Positions 26,571-40,400 of a stretch of DNA of 64,000 bases are shown here, piece by piece (position 1 is the stretch's first letter; each line of letters opens with the position of its first letter). The stretch is from contig NC_135184.1 of assembly GCF_041146795.1 (NCBI RefSeq), forward strand, positions 10,096,967-10,160,966. The letters run 5' to 3'. The stretch comes from Maylandia zebra (Eukaryota > Chordata > Actinopteri > Cichliformes > Cichlidae). Under the pieces are notes generated by a model. The model saw only the letters and a program-made list of their open reading frames with translations. It was not told the origin of the DNA and made no database searches. The position numbers and the translations under genes are program-made.

Positions 26571-28465
26571 GTACCGCTGAATTCATGTATGCTTTCATGT
26601 TGTCCCATTCAGCTAAGAGATGAGCTCGAGTTTGTCTGTCACAGTGTTTATTTTCAGCTGGTTTAATAGATTTAGCTAACCCCGGTAGCCTTGTTAGCCG
26701 TTAGCTCTTCGGGTTGGCGTTTCTTAACCATGTGCTTATGTGATTATTATCGGTGTCAACGTTTTGCCCCAGTGAAAACACTTTAGATGCTCCTGGGGAG
26801 GTGGGGGGGGGGGGGGGGATCTTATGTGTCTTGTTTGCTTACTGAACTTACTGAAGAGGAAGATAAAATCCGTTAACATTTAAAATAATATCATAATGAA
26901 TATAAAAATACGCAAATGATTCAGAATAGATGAGAAATAAAGCAGTAATTAATTAAAATAAAAACAAAAATCCGTAAGGACTCTTATTAATGTGGAGTCC
27001 GAAGGCTTTTTATGTTAAACCTATATAACACTAAAGAGTTTTCCTTTGCTTACCTAGACTTTTTAAAAGTTATGGGTTGTTTTTTTTTTTCCAGAAAATC
27101 ACAAGGGTTTTTTACCTGATGTTTAAAACTGATGTTTATTTTCTTCTGCAAATTAGCAAATCTAAATATAGTTTTAGTTGAACATGAGAAAATATTTTTT
27201 GTGATGTTATGTTCTAAGTTGAAGGCATTGTATACGTTTTTGTTGTTCAAATTTAGATGATGAGGATGTAAACCTGAGGGGGTAGGGCTAAATAAGTATA
27301 TTCTTCTGCCTACTCCTTTTCAAACAACTGCATGGAAAGATTTTATGAAATGTTGGTGAATGTATATGTTTGAAATAAAAATGAACTGAACCTCTGTTAT
27401 TGCAGTTTCAGGCTCTCAGACTCTCATACTTCTGACAAACATCATAACCCTTACACAAGCAAACTTTAAACATCTACGACTAACAACGAGCACTGTATGA
27501 GGCTCAGGCTTTGCTTTAAATGGCTGGATCGTCCAGCTGTGAGTGTCTTGTGCAGACTTAGACTTGGCTGTTAGATGGAAGTGTGCATATTTAATTAAGT
27601 AATACAAACATTTTTCATTTTTTACCTCAGTTCTATTAAAATTGTTACAGTCCTCAAAGTAAACGGGGTTGATTTTTTTTAAAAATCCATGAATTTAGCC
27701 CTTATAACTTATTAAGTACAAGAGCTAAACACATGAAGCTTTCTAGGCTTAGAAACACTTTCTCAGCTTTTTAAAAGCTGTAAGAGAATCAGTTTTGCAC
27801 CCAGCCAAAGTGCACACTCAAAAGCCAAAATCAACTAATTATAGCTTCGGTGTCATGGGATATTTCATGGTTTCAACAGCAAAAGTACACAAATTCAACT
27901 TCTCAGTACTCCAAATTGTGACAATTTGACTCGGTGTAAACGTGATTTGGTGGTTGTTTTTAACCAAGCTTAGAAGGTGTTTTTCAACCCTGAGAATTTC
28001 ATGTTTCGGTCTGTTGCACTCATGTTGTGAAGGCTCCTAACTCAGAAAATATTTATAGTATGAAGATAAAGTAATTTTCCATGGCTACATGTACAAAGAA
28101 TGAGCTGATTCTGAGAGGGTCGGGATCAGATTGGACTTGTTTTGTTTTAATTAACCGACACCACTGCATCTGATACATTTTACAGGCTTTTCTTTCATGG
28201 CAATCCTCTAGTGTGTGATGTTTAAGAATGAAAGTTTGCATGTTATCAGGCTTTTTTCCCCTGACTTTTAATTATATATTATGCCGTTAAAACTGGCTGC
28301 TCACTCACTTTAAGCAAGGTATTCCTAGCAGTACATACAGAATACCAACAGCTTTGTGTATTAGTGTCATTATATCCCCTTCCTGAGCTTCCAAGGTTAA
28401 ATCCCTTAATGTCATCCTCTTCAGCTTGCACAGAGCGGTGTCGAAGATAAGGGAGCTGCCAAGTC

Positions 28466-28486
28466 ATGGGCAGAGTGTCACAATGA
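28466..28486 (+). promoter_or_regulatory. Upstream ORF overlapping the MIGA1 start (ATGA)
   Basis: A 6-codon upstream ORF starts at ATG 28466-28468, with G at -3 and G at +4. Its TGA stop (28484-28486) overlaps the main ATG (28483-28485) as ATGA. It is in the same exon, so it is present in any transcript using this exon. An effect on translation is inference. Confidence 0.6.
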
Positions 28487-31400
28487 CACATGAGACCCTC
28501 ACGAGCTCACAGCTGTCCATGAGGACTGCAGCTCTGCGTATGGTTGACTTGCCACTGTCCGTCTACAGCTCCCTGACACAGGTGAGGATGCTTTTCAACG
28601 TGCTCCTAGCAGCTATCAGAATATCCACACTGCATGGTTTACAAGAATGAATTATTTATTCACTTCATATTAGACCCTTCATATTGGAACTATATATAGA
28701 CTATTCACTTTCTTTTGACCTATATTGCCACTCTTTTTTTATTTTTATTTAATTTATTAGTGTAGTAAGAAATATTTCTATTAAGAGGAACACACTGTGA
28801 GAGGATATGGAACTGCCTTGTTTATCATTTTCCTTTAAAACCTGATGAGATGAGCCAGCAGCTGTATCTGTTTACATGTGAACGTCTACCACCTGTTTGA
28901 GCAGTTTAGTTGTTCAGCTAAAGGCTTCGTGTGATGGAGAGATACTGAGCAGCTCGGCCAGTTTTCTAGCAAATGCGTTTCAAAGCATGCTGGTTTTAAA
29001 GAAGCTCATGCAAACTTCTTTTCCTGAACTGAAAGTTCTTATAAAAACAATTTATGTAGAACTCCTTAAACAAGTTAAGAATGACTTCTGTTACATTTAC
29101 AAAAATGTGAAGTAGTAGTTTGCACGTCAGTATTTTAGGTGTTTTTCCCCCCAGTTTCACTTTCTTTCTTGGTCCTTGTGGCTGTAGGGTGTTGAATCTC
29201 TGGTATTTCTCTTCATTTACCCACATAAACACATGTTATTGTGTTTATGCAGAAGGCGACAGTGTTTGTGTGGCCTGAGTCACGTAGCAGATCTGATATG
29301 ATTAGAATATTCTGGTTGGAACATGCCTGACACGTGATGGCAGCGGTTATGAATACAGCTTGTACAAGCACTGGCAGCACTATTCAGTCATCCCAGTCCA
29401 TTTAGTGACCTTTTAAAAAGTCAATATTATGGCTGTTGTCATACCTACTGAGTTGTTGAGAATTTGCAGCAGCTACGTCTGTGTGTCTAAATATAAACGG
29501 AGAGGGCTACAAACACTATCTGAAATTGATTATTTAACATTTATGTGACAGGCGGATGGCGGGTCGTCTGCGCTGCCTCATATTACCTCAGTATCCGTTA
29601 GACTTTGAGGCATGCGTCCTCAGTTAACTTTTCATCGGGCAGACAAGTGTTGCACTGAATGCAGCTCCTTCCTTTCCATCTTTCACAAGTTGTTTAATGC
29701 TATAAGATTATGGCAAAAATTATAACGCCAATTACCTTGGGCAGTACTTGGTCAGAAAAATGTACTAATCTTTGGAAACATTTTGGATTTATTTAACTTA
29801 AAAAATGGCTAACAGAGGGTTTCCTTGAACTTTCATTAAATCAAGGATGATTGAGAAAGTAGAAATGGTCAATGGATTGGTTATTTATTTAGTAGTATGT
29901 ATTTGGGGGGGCTAAAAAAAAACAGAACAAGAACAACATTGAAGATCGTTTATCTCCATTATCTTTTTTTAATCATTTCTGCAAGCCAGAGTTATAATTT
30001 CATTCAAATTATTTTTTTCTTACAGCCCTATAATATTATTGTGACTGTTGAAACGCACAAAGAAACTTGGGATCAATTTTTAGATGTTGGGATCAGTATT
30101 CCATCTTTATGTTTTATGTTTGTTGGGGTTTTTTAAGGCTGTTCAACTGTTTGGTTTGGTGTGTCTTTATGAGAATGATTAAATGGTAAATGGCCTGTAT
30201 TTATATAGCGCTTTACTAGTCCCTAAGGACCCCAAAGCGCTTTACACATCCAGTCATCCACCCATTCACACACACATTCACACACTGGTGATGGGAAGCT
30301 ATATTGTATCCACAGCCACCCTGGTGCGCACTGACAGAGGCAAAAAACAAAGGGGAAAAATGTATTTTCACCGCAGGCTTAGTAATGTTATCTTGATTTA
30401 ATTTTGAAGAAAAACAATATACTTCATTAAAAAAAATAAACTATTCATTGTATATTCCAAAAAAAACCACTTTAAACATCGCACTGCCTTGCTTTAACTC
30501 ATTCACTGCCAGCCGTTGGCAGTGAATGAGTTAAATCCATTGACTCATTCACTGCCATTGACGGCTATAGACGTCAATGGCAGTGAATGAGTTAACTGGA
30601 CATGAACAGCTACATGTGGGAAGTACAGGAAAGTGGAACCGTGACATGATATCTGGACATTTGTCGTGGTTTTAGAATTGTAACACCCGTGACACACTCT
30701 GTTTTTTCTAAAGGGCAGTTTTACCTGTAGGGCGTAGTGTATGAAAGGCACCTGGTTGCTTTTGGTTTGGCATGGTGTCGTTGGGTGTGTTTTGATGTTT
30801 TTGCACGGTGTCTGTTTGTTTTATCTCGTTCTCCTGACTGATTGTCAGAAATGTTCAGCATGACTGTTAGACCTGGTCTTCTTACTGTAGAGGGGAAAAT
30901 ATGTTTTCACTATTATTATTTTTTTTAATATATATATAATTTTGACATTTTATTGTGTATATGATACTTTAAGATAAAGTTGTCTATAACAAAATTATAA
31001 CACAGTGCCATCTGCTAATAATGGGCAGGGTTGTATTCATGAAAACAAAGGAGGGAAATCTATCAGTTCAAACAGGACTAAAAATGGAGCATCCGCAGCA
31101 AACTAATCTATCCCTTGCATCATTTCATAATTATTTTGTCTATTTATTCATCTTTGTTTTTGTATTTTTCTTTGTTTATGTTCTTCTGCCTCCTGACATC
31201 TGACCCACGTTAAAATAATGGACTGAACATTAGGGCTGCCACGATTAGTCGACTAGTCACGATTACGTCGACTATCAAAATCGTATACGACTAATTTAAT
31301 AGTTGTCGTTTGAAGCTTTGTAATATCCCAAAAGATGCAGGAATAAGTAGTAGGATTTAAGAGTGTGATAACGGACTGAAACAGAAGATGGCAGCACTGC

Positions 31401-34400
31401 ATGTACAAGGATGCCAGCTGCCGTTAAACCCCGAAGAAGAAGAAGCTGTGTCCCAGAATTCATAGCGCGGTCCATCGTGGCCCTGCTCAGTTTTCAACAA
31501 TGGCAGCAGCTAGTTAGTTTTAATGTTACTCCTATTATTCTTTCTGGGTCACAAAATAAACGTTTAAAATATTTTCAGGCGGAAATGTAGCTGTGTAAAC
31601 TTCAAATATCTGCTCAGTTTTAATAAGACACCAAATATTTCAAAAGCGCTCCGACGTTTTCGGAGACGTCTGTTACCCACTAGCTCGATAGCTAGCCGGG
31701 GTTCAAGGCTCACTAGAGCCCGTGAGAACACCGGACTCCCGGCAAATCGTTTTCAAACCCACCGCCATCTTTCGCTACTCAGGTTAAACATGATATATAA
31801 GTAACTTAGATAACTTAAAAATGTTATTGTTTGGCTTTTTTCAGTATTTTATTTGTTCCTGAGTAAATCAGTTTGGCTGAGATTAAAGTTATAGTTTTTA
31901 CACAGCTGAATGAACGTCAAGCAGACAACTGATTATCAGAAGTGTGAGATGCTCCAGAATATACTCCGGTGTCCTGTTATATTTTAGATAGCAAGGAGCA
32001 GACGGCTGAGTTTATTAAAATAAATTGTAACATACCCACTTTTGTACCCTCATACCTATAACAGACCCATTTCTGTAATATCTATATAAATATATTATTG
32101 CTAATATATATTTTGTAATATATCTATATCATGGCTAAAGCACTGATGGATGGATGCAAACTGCATTTCGTTGCCTTGTACTTGCGACATGTGCAATGAC
32201 AATAAAGTTTAATTCTATTCTATTCTAGAGAAGGCTTTTGTCCCTGTGTTGTATATAAAGAGGTCCTCGGTATGTGTCAATTCATTTTTAATCTGTATGC
32301 TCACAAAAAAGGTTATGATTCTTTTACAAAGTACAGGATGAAAAGCTGCCGGAAAACAGACTTTAAATCATTAAAATCTGCATGTGATGCAGTGCATATA
32401 TTGACAACGTACAGAATAAAAACATTTGGGGTGTATGAAAATCTGAGTTGATGCTCTTCTTCTCTTTCTTTTCCCCAGGTGAGCGTCAGCACAGACACCA
32501 AGAAACTGGTAGTTGCCACAGCCTTTGGTGCTGTCTCCCTCCTCTTCCTCGCTCGACGTTTCCAGAGGAGGAAGGGCAGAAAGAAGGTTCATCCACAGCA
32601 CTGGGAGCAGGCTGGTTTAGAGTTTCACCCCCCAGCCGCAGGAGAGAATGGTAAGATCTCCTCACACTGATTTAATTCTTTCCTCTTCAACCAGCAGCTC
32701 ACTGGCCTGTGATCTCCATTTAGTGTCAGCCCAGTTACTGGTGTGTGATGTAACAAGACTGACGTGCGAGGCCACTCCTGTATTACTTTGAACTTTGAAA
32801 AGGCAGGCTCTAGATAAATGGTTTAACTCATTTAATCTCCTCCAGGAAAATTAGAGTCCTAAAGAGAACTTAAAAGAAACGATGAATTAAGGGAAGTCAG
32901 CTGAGCAGTTTAAGAGAGCATTTCCTTTCTTTTTGATACAATAGATTTAGTGGGTCCATAGTGTATAGCTTTACAGCATCACCCAAGACGCTAATGATCC
33001 CGGGTTTGGTCCTGGGAGGAGGAAAACGTTTCCAAATCAAACATGCAGACTTATCTGCTGTGGCCAGCCTGTTTTGAATGAGCGAGCAGCCAAAAGTAGT
33101 TTTAGGTTTAATAAAGGGAAAATGTTTACAGAGGTTTTAACAATGACAGGAGGATCTTTTCAAACCTGATTTCATTCTGGGAACATCCGCTAACCTAACA
33201 CTCGTGCTGGGTTTCTGACAGAGAAGTTGGTTGGGCTGATACATTAATTTGTGCAGTGGCACAGAAAGAATGGCGGAGCTGCTTCTGTGCTATATGAGCA
33301 CAGAGAGAGGCTTCAGGGTGTTTATTCCCCATTTATAGCATGAAGTAAAATATTGTGGAAAAACTAGGATGCATTGATTTTTATTTTCTTTAGTAACTAT
33401 AAGCTACCTGCTTGATTGTTTAGCAATGGGTCTGTTACCCTCAGCTCTGTTTATAAGATAAGATAAGATAGAACTTTATTAATCCCTCGGGTGGGTTCCT
33501 CTGGGAAATTCGATTTCCAAAAAAGCACAGCACCGACAGAAGTTACAGAGTTATACACACACACATATATAAATACAGAGACAATATAAATAAAATATAC
33601 GAAGGGGATAAATAGAATAAATAGGAATAAAAATAAAAATACAAGTGAATTGCACATTTCAAGTATTGAGTCTATTGCACCATTGACTATTTACAAAAGT
33701 ATTGCACAAAAGGTATTGCACAGTGAGGTGAAGAGGCACTACAGCTTAGTTGTTCCCTCCTTTGTCCTCCTGTTTCCCCTCCCTCTCCCCTCCAGAGAGG
33801 AGTTAAACAGTTTGATGGCGTGTGGGACAAAGGAGTTTTTAAGTCTGTTAGTTCTTGTCTTTGGGAGAAGCAACCTGTCACTGAACAGACTCTTCTGGTT
33901 GTTAATGGCCGTGTGCAGAGGATGCCTGGCATTGTCCATAATGTCCATCAGTTTCTTTAATGTCCTTTTCTCTGCCACTGTCACCAGAGTGTCCAGCTTC
34001 ATGCCGACCACAGAGCTAGCCCTCCTGATCAGTTTCTCCAGCCTGCATGAGTCCTTCTTTGCTGTGCTGCTCCCCCAGCACACCACAGCATAGAAAAGTA
34101 CTCCAGCAACCACCGACTGGTAAAACATCCTCAGGAGCTTCCTGCAGATGTTAAAAGACCTCAGCCTCCTGAGGAAGTACAGTCGGCTTTGGGCTTTTTT
34201 ATACAGGTGCTCTGTGTTGCATGACCAGTCCAGTTTATTGTCCACCCACAGCCCGAGGTACTTGTACTTGTTGACCACCTCCACCTCCTCCCCCTCTATC
34301 TGAACCGGCAGTGGACCTGCTCTAGACCTCCCGAAGTCCACAACCAGTTCCTTAGTCTTTGAGGTGTTGAGTTGCAGGTGGTTTGTGTGACTCCATGCGA

Positions 34401-37400
34401 CAAAGTTCCTCACCAGACTTCTGTACTCCTCTTCCTGATCATCCCAGATACACCCCATGATGGCTGTGTCGTCTGCAAACTTCTGAATGTGGCATAATTC
34501 AGAGTTGTAGCAGAAGTCAGAGGTGTACAGGGTGAAGAGAAGAGGGGACAGCACAGTTCCCTGTGGTGCTCCTGTGCTGCTGACCACTGTGTCAGACGTG
34601 ATGTCCTTCAGCCTGACGTACTGTGGTCTGTCGGTGAGGTAGTCGGAGATCCAAGCCACCAGGCAGGGGTCCACCTCCATCCTGTTCAGTTTTTCCTGAA
34701 GCATACAGGGCCGGATGGTATTAAAGGCACTGGAAAAGTCAAGAAACAGGATCCTGACCATGCCTTTTCCCCCATCCAGGTGTGAGTGGGCTCTGTGTAG
34801 GAGGTACAGGATGGCATCCTCCACTCCGACACCTGCCTTGTAGGCGAACTGTAGCGGGTCCTGGGCATGTTGTACCTGTGGTCGGAGGAGGTTGAGGAAG
34901 AGCCGCTCTAGAGTCTTCATAAGATGTGACGTCAGTGCCACCGGTCGGAAGTCATTCAGCTCATTGGGCCGGTTCTTTTTGGGGACCGGGACGTTGCAGG
35001 ATGTCTTCCATAGGGCGGGCACTCTCCCCAGTCGCAGACTGAGGTTGAAGACTCGTTGTAGCGGCTCCCCAAGTTCAGCAGCACATGCCTTTAGCATCCT
35101 AGGACACACCTTGTCTGGGCCTGCTGCCTTTCTGGGGCGAAGCTTCCTCAGTTGTCTCCTGACCTGATCCACTGTGACACTGGGAGATGTTTGGGAAGAG
35201 GGGAGGGGGGGAGATGTCTTGCTGCTGAGAGAGGGATTGGAGGAGGGGGATGTCATGGTGTCAGGAAGGGGGGGAAGCGAGGGAGGTAGGAGAGTGGGGA
35301 TTGGACTCTGTAGTGGGTGAGGGGGGGGTTGTGGGCTGGTCAAACCTGTTGAAGAAGTTGTTGAGTTCGTTTGCCTTCTCCACAGTCCCCCCCACTGTGC
35401 TTTTCTTGGTGTTGTGGCCTGTGATGGTTTTCACACCATTCCAGACCTCCCTCATATTGTTCCTCTCCAACTTCTGCTCCACCTTCCTCCTGTAGGTGTC
35501 CTTTGCTTCCCTCAGGCAGCGTTTCACCTCCCGCTGTACTGCCTTCATCTCCTCCTTCACTTTGCTCCTGAAATTGTAGCACGAAAGTTAAATTAAATGT
35601 TGGCATCTATCTGATATCTGGATTGTTGGCATTCACAGTCAGCTGAGTATTTGCTGCCACATCTATTTCTCTTGCAAAGACCTTTTGAACAGGCGTTTCT
35701 CAACGAGCTGCCTGTCTGATGCCTTTTCTCCACCTTTGTCCCCACTCGGACTTTCACTGTATCACTGTGTGTAAATCAAAGCACACCTTTGTTTGCTGTG
35801 TTTGAATCAAATTGGCAAAAAACGGCTTCAGCAAAGTTAATTATTAAAATACCATGGAGGCTTTCCAGAAAAAGTTACCCAGATGTTAAATTTGACATGT
35901 CCACTGTGTAATCCTGGTATTATAGTCGGATCTTTCTGTGAAACCTCATCTCTGAACTCTCATCTTTATCTTCTCAGATAATACGAGCCAAAACATCACG
36001 CTCTCCCTCAACTCCAAGAATGGCTACTCCTCTGATCTGGTTCTCATTGCAGGAGGTTACAGGAAGTTGTCTGGATCTGTCATGAGCCTGGCTTCGGTAA
36101 GATAAGAGCACGGAGTGTGTTTAGACTGCATTTAAAGATAAATTTTATCTAAAATGACATAACCAGGAGACATGATGCAAAAATATTTATGTGATACTAC
36201 CTGGAAAGCTTTGAAATTAAAGAAGAAAACTTAACTTGTTTATGTTTTGTGTCTGACATGTTTTTGTTCATATACTCCTAAAATCCACAAACCAGAGGTG
36301 GTGAATATTTACTGCCTTTAGGACTCGTGATGATTTCTTTATTCCTTAAAAAATAACATGCAGGAGTACCAAAGCAACCACTGAAAATAAAGTTTAAGTT
36401 TATTCTTTGAGTAAGCGTCAGGATCTGACAGGCATATCATCACTCAGGATTAAATAACCCTTAGTGGGCATTAATAATAAAAGCAGAAGTTAAGTGGGGT
36501 CTGTCTTCATTTTTTCATTAACTTGGTGAAAAAACAGGAAAAAAAACTGAGTGTCGTTTGTCTCATGTTCAGAAGAACAGGGAACCTTAAATTATACGAT
36601 GAACCTTTAAGTATTAGATGCTGTAAACAGTATTTACTAATGATGTGTTCTTTTTAGGTGGTGCCTATGTAGGATCATTATCTTTGTAACCAAAAACACA
36701 TTAAATTAATGTAATGTCTGTTTAATTTCATCATTTCCAGTCTTGTATTAGTAAAACTTGTTGATGTTTGTTCGACTTTGTTCTGCTTTTGTGTTTTTGT
36801 GCAGGTAAAAAGCTTGAACTCATCCAGCAGCAGTACCTGTGCAAATGACTCCACCTGTTGGGACGGAGTGGAGGATGCTGACAGTTGCAGTGTGCTCAAC
36901 CTACCTGTCACCACACCTGAGAACCTGTACCTAATGGGTAAAGAAACCTCTGTGTACTATGTACCAGTATCCAGTAATACTGTTTGAATGTACTGTAATA
37001 GTTTTTGGTGGGTTGCAGTGTTTAAAATTGGAGGTGCTGAGTCATTGATTGCTTTCGGAGACTCAGTCTGTGTGTGTTTCTCTCAGGTATGGATTTATTC
37101 GAGGAGGCCCTGCGGCGGTGGGAGGAGGCGCTGACATTCAGGAGCAGGCATGCTGAGGACGATGCGAGCTGTGCCTCAGTCAAAATTGGAGCTGGAGACA
37201 CCATTGCTGAGCAGAGCATGGAGGTGAGACAAACACTCCATACAAGTCTTATTGTAGACTGTAGCCAAAACAAGAGAAGCACAGTCTGAGTGCAAATGGT
37301 ATCAAGATGTATGTTGTTGACATGTGTACACAACAGGTGTGGTGCAAATTACTGAGACCAAAATTTCCCCCTAATTCAGAAGAATTATTCTACTGATTAC

Positions 37401-40400
37401 ATAACTATGACTGAGTAGAAAAGAGGTCCAACCATCCATTTGGGTCCATTTCGCAGAAATCCCCCAGACCTCCCTATGAGCACAGAGGTTTTTCCCAAAC
37501 CAGCTGAGAGAGACATAATCTCCTCCTTTGGCCGTGCCTTAAACGCTTCACCTAAGAAGAGTCTGAGTTAAATCCTCTTGTACCATCACTCTTCCTCACT
37601 TCTGCATCCGGCCTGCTCTCACATTGATCTTAACGAGGCCCAAGTATGCTTCAGTTTGTTTCGCCATGTCAGCTCTTTTAAGCTCCCTTGCTCTTTCTTA
37701 CATGCATTTACAGCACAGCTTGAAAGGTCCTCTTGGAGAGCACAACTAGGTTCATAATTTTATGCATGCTGTGGATTAATTGGAGCATTTTTAGAAGCCC
37801 CGATCTCAATCATGCCTCATAGATTTGTTCAGAAAGACAGCAGTTTTCCATGGAGTTGAGGAAGCGTTGGAGTTGTGTGCTTGAGCGTAGTTGGTGATCA
37901 TGCCATGTCATCATGTCATAGCGCAGAATGCAGCGATCAACCTAGTGGAAGGAGGTTAACTTTGATTAACCTCCATGCTCTGACACAGTACAGATCAGTT
38001 AGTGAGAGTCCAGACATCCTTTGGAAAAAGTAAACCAGTAAAATAAGTGGGCTCTTCATTTTTAAAATGACTTTTGTAGAATTGCCATAAAATACCTCTT
38101 TTGGCGCAACATGCAAATAGCTCATATGTGTTTTCTTTCTCAAAAAAGAAAACGGTTGCATAACATCTGTCTGATACCAAACAGTAGATGTATTGATTCA
38201 CATCCCACCAATATTTTCTGTGCTCTGTTCTTTAATACCAGAGGAAGGTAGAGTTTTAGAGATCATGCTGCCCACAGACACAATGCAGATGAGACTACAG
38301 GTCGCTAACTACCGGAATAACCAGCACTGACAGCCCACCTGTGTGTCAGAGTTTGGATTGCATAACAGCACACTAATTGGGTCTCTAACGAGATTGGAGG
38401 GGTTTTGAATCAGTAGTTAAGTCTGCACCCAAACACAGCTCTGGCTGCAGCTTTGACTTGTGTCAAGGAAAGCCAGTACGATCGAATGCGTTTTTAAAGC
38501 TACTTAGAAATGAGGTCACATGAGAGTCCCAAGAAAGAGCTGCAAATACTCTTTTAAAATAAGAAAAAATGCTATTTTCTACATTTTACATTTGGTCTAC
38601 TGAACAAATTTTCAAGAATCTGATATTTTTTAAGTCTCAAACCAGCAGCTTAACCTGATGGTTTGCACAACTCTTATCTAGTGCGCCTGAGAACTCGGTT
38701 ATCCCTACCGAAATTAAGACAAATCTTTACATTGTTAGGAGTCAAGTTTCTTTGATTGTTTGTGTGTTCAGGACGTCATCAGCGCAGAGTTCATCCACAG
38801 GCTGAAGGCTCTGCTGCACAGGGCTTACCGCCTCCAGGAGGAGTTTGAGGGAGTGTTGGGGATGTCAGAGCCCTCATCCCACAGCAGCAGCCAGGGTGAG
38901 TCACTGAAACATTATGCAGTTCTTTTTGTCCAACACAGAAAAATAGGCACAGCAGTAAAAGACAGCGTGAAGCAAAGCAGGAAGCCAGTGCACATATATA
39001 ATTTTGTGTGTGTGAGCAGGTGTGCTGGAGGACTCTTTTTTTTTTATTTATTTTTTTTATAAAATTGTAAATATATGTGTGACGATTCCTGTTCTGTTTC
39101 CCTTACACAGTGGCAGACATTTTGTCCAGAGAAGAGTTAGATGACGCCTGTCTGAGGGACAGCATCAGCATCGCCTCCACTGACTCGTTTGTGTCTGCAG
39201 CTGAGGTAACAGAAGCACCAAATCCTCCCATTAACACCTCTGGAGTTCTTCTACAGTCCTTTTTTTGTCAGTTGTTTAGTGTAAAGGGTAAAAAAATAAA
39301 TCAGTCTTGATATTTTGCTTTTGGTTGCAAGGAAAAGTATTAAAAAAATTTAAAAATACAGCATTTAAAAAAAATTAATTTTGGTTCAGTAAAAAACAAA
39401 TCTCATTTGGATTTCTTTCAAATTTACATTTCCTTCATTTTAAAGAACAAAAAAGCAGGAAGGAGTGATTCAAACATACGTTTTTGTTTATATAAATTCT
39501 GAATTGGTTTCTTTCTATTCAGAAGTTTTTCACCACCTTTGTAAAACATGAAAAACATACACGACTTGTCACAAATCAGGAGATCCTGCTTCGGTTAGTT
39601 AACCACAGCACTTTGTTCACAGCCATGTGGTTTGGGAACAAAGCACGAGGAGAGGAGGTGAAATCAGGAAAGGTCTTAAACTAAAACTGTCTGAACCTTT
39701 AAAGCTCCGACTGATTCGCAGCAGGAGTTTGACTCAGGAAGCTTTGCTCTTCCTCTGGGTTCACCACCCGGTGTTTACCAGTTCTCTGTTTATCGCCTTT
39801 ACTCATTAAGTCTCAGTGGGGGCTCAAGGTGCTACTGGCGCACTTGACCCACATATCACTAAAATAAACTGGTTCTTAAGAATCACTGGTGGTGTGTTTA
39901 CAGAGTGTACAAGCTAAGTTTACACACCAATGACTTTAACGTCCTCCCTGCAGAAAGATAACAATGCTTTACAAGGATTGTGTGTTAAACATCCTTTTAG
40001 AAATGGCAATTAAATTATTAGCAGCCTTTTGTTTTGTTTTTTCTGGCCTGGGCAAAGTTTATGCGTTAATATTAGTTTCTTAATAATAATTCTTAATAAA
40101 AATGATGTTTTTATTTCACCATTTCTTGTTTTTGGTTTCATGCAGACAATAAAACATTGTGAATAACAACATCTTATGTACCCTTCATTGTTCAGTCCAT
40201 AATGCCTTTGCTATCTGTCTCCACCTCAGATGTCCGAGCACAGAGAGCTGAGGAGTGTGTTCACTCTGGGACATCACCCTTTGTATGAGGAGGCGCTGAA
40301 GATGGCTGAGGATGGCAGTATCTCCTGCAGAGTGCTGCGGTAATCAGACATTAACACACGTCGTATAGAAGACAGTCAGGGAAACTTGTACAGCGTTGTG

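Larger units (their letters stand above)
28582..32478 (+). other. MIGA1 intron 2 with several repeats
   Basis: This 3.9-kb intron has no supported gene. It carries a fish repeat (30,181-30,340), TTAA-flanked palindromes (30,494-30,595), a hAT-like sequence from about 31,232, and the 3' end of a LINE or SINE at about 32,131-32,227. Confidence 0.65.

Noticed and set aside
26481..26666. Coding start for MIGA1 in exon 1 (MLESFTVRL frame)
   Set aside because: The frame opens with GTG, and after splicing to exon 2 in that phase it would meet a stop. The ATG at 28483 matches the human internal start.
33650..34093. 147-codon plus-strand open frame
   Set aside because: It is the antisense shadow of the LINE reverse-transcriptase frame and its UTR.
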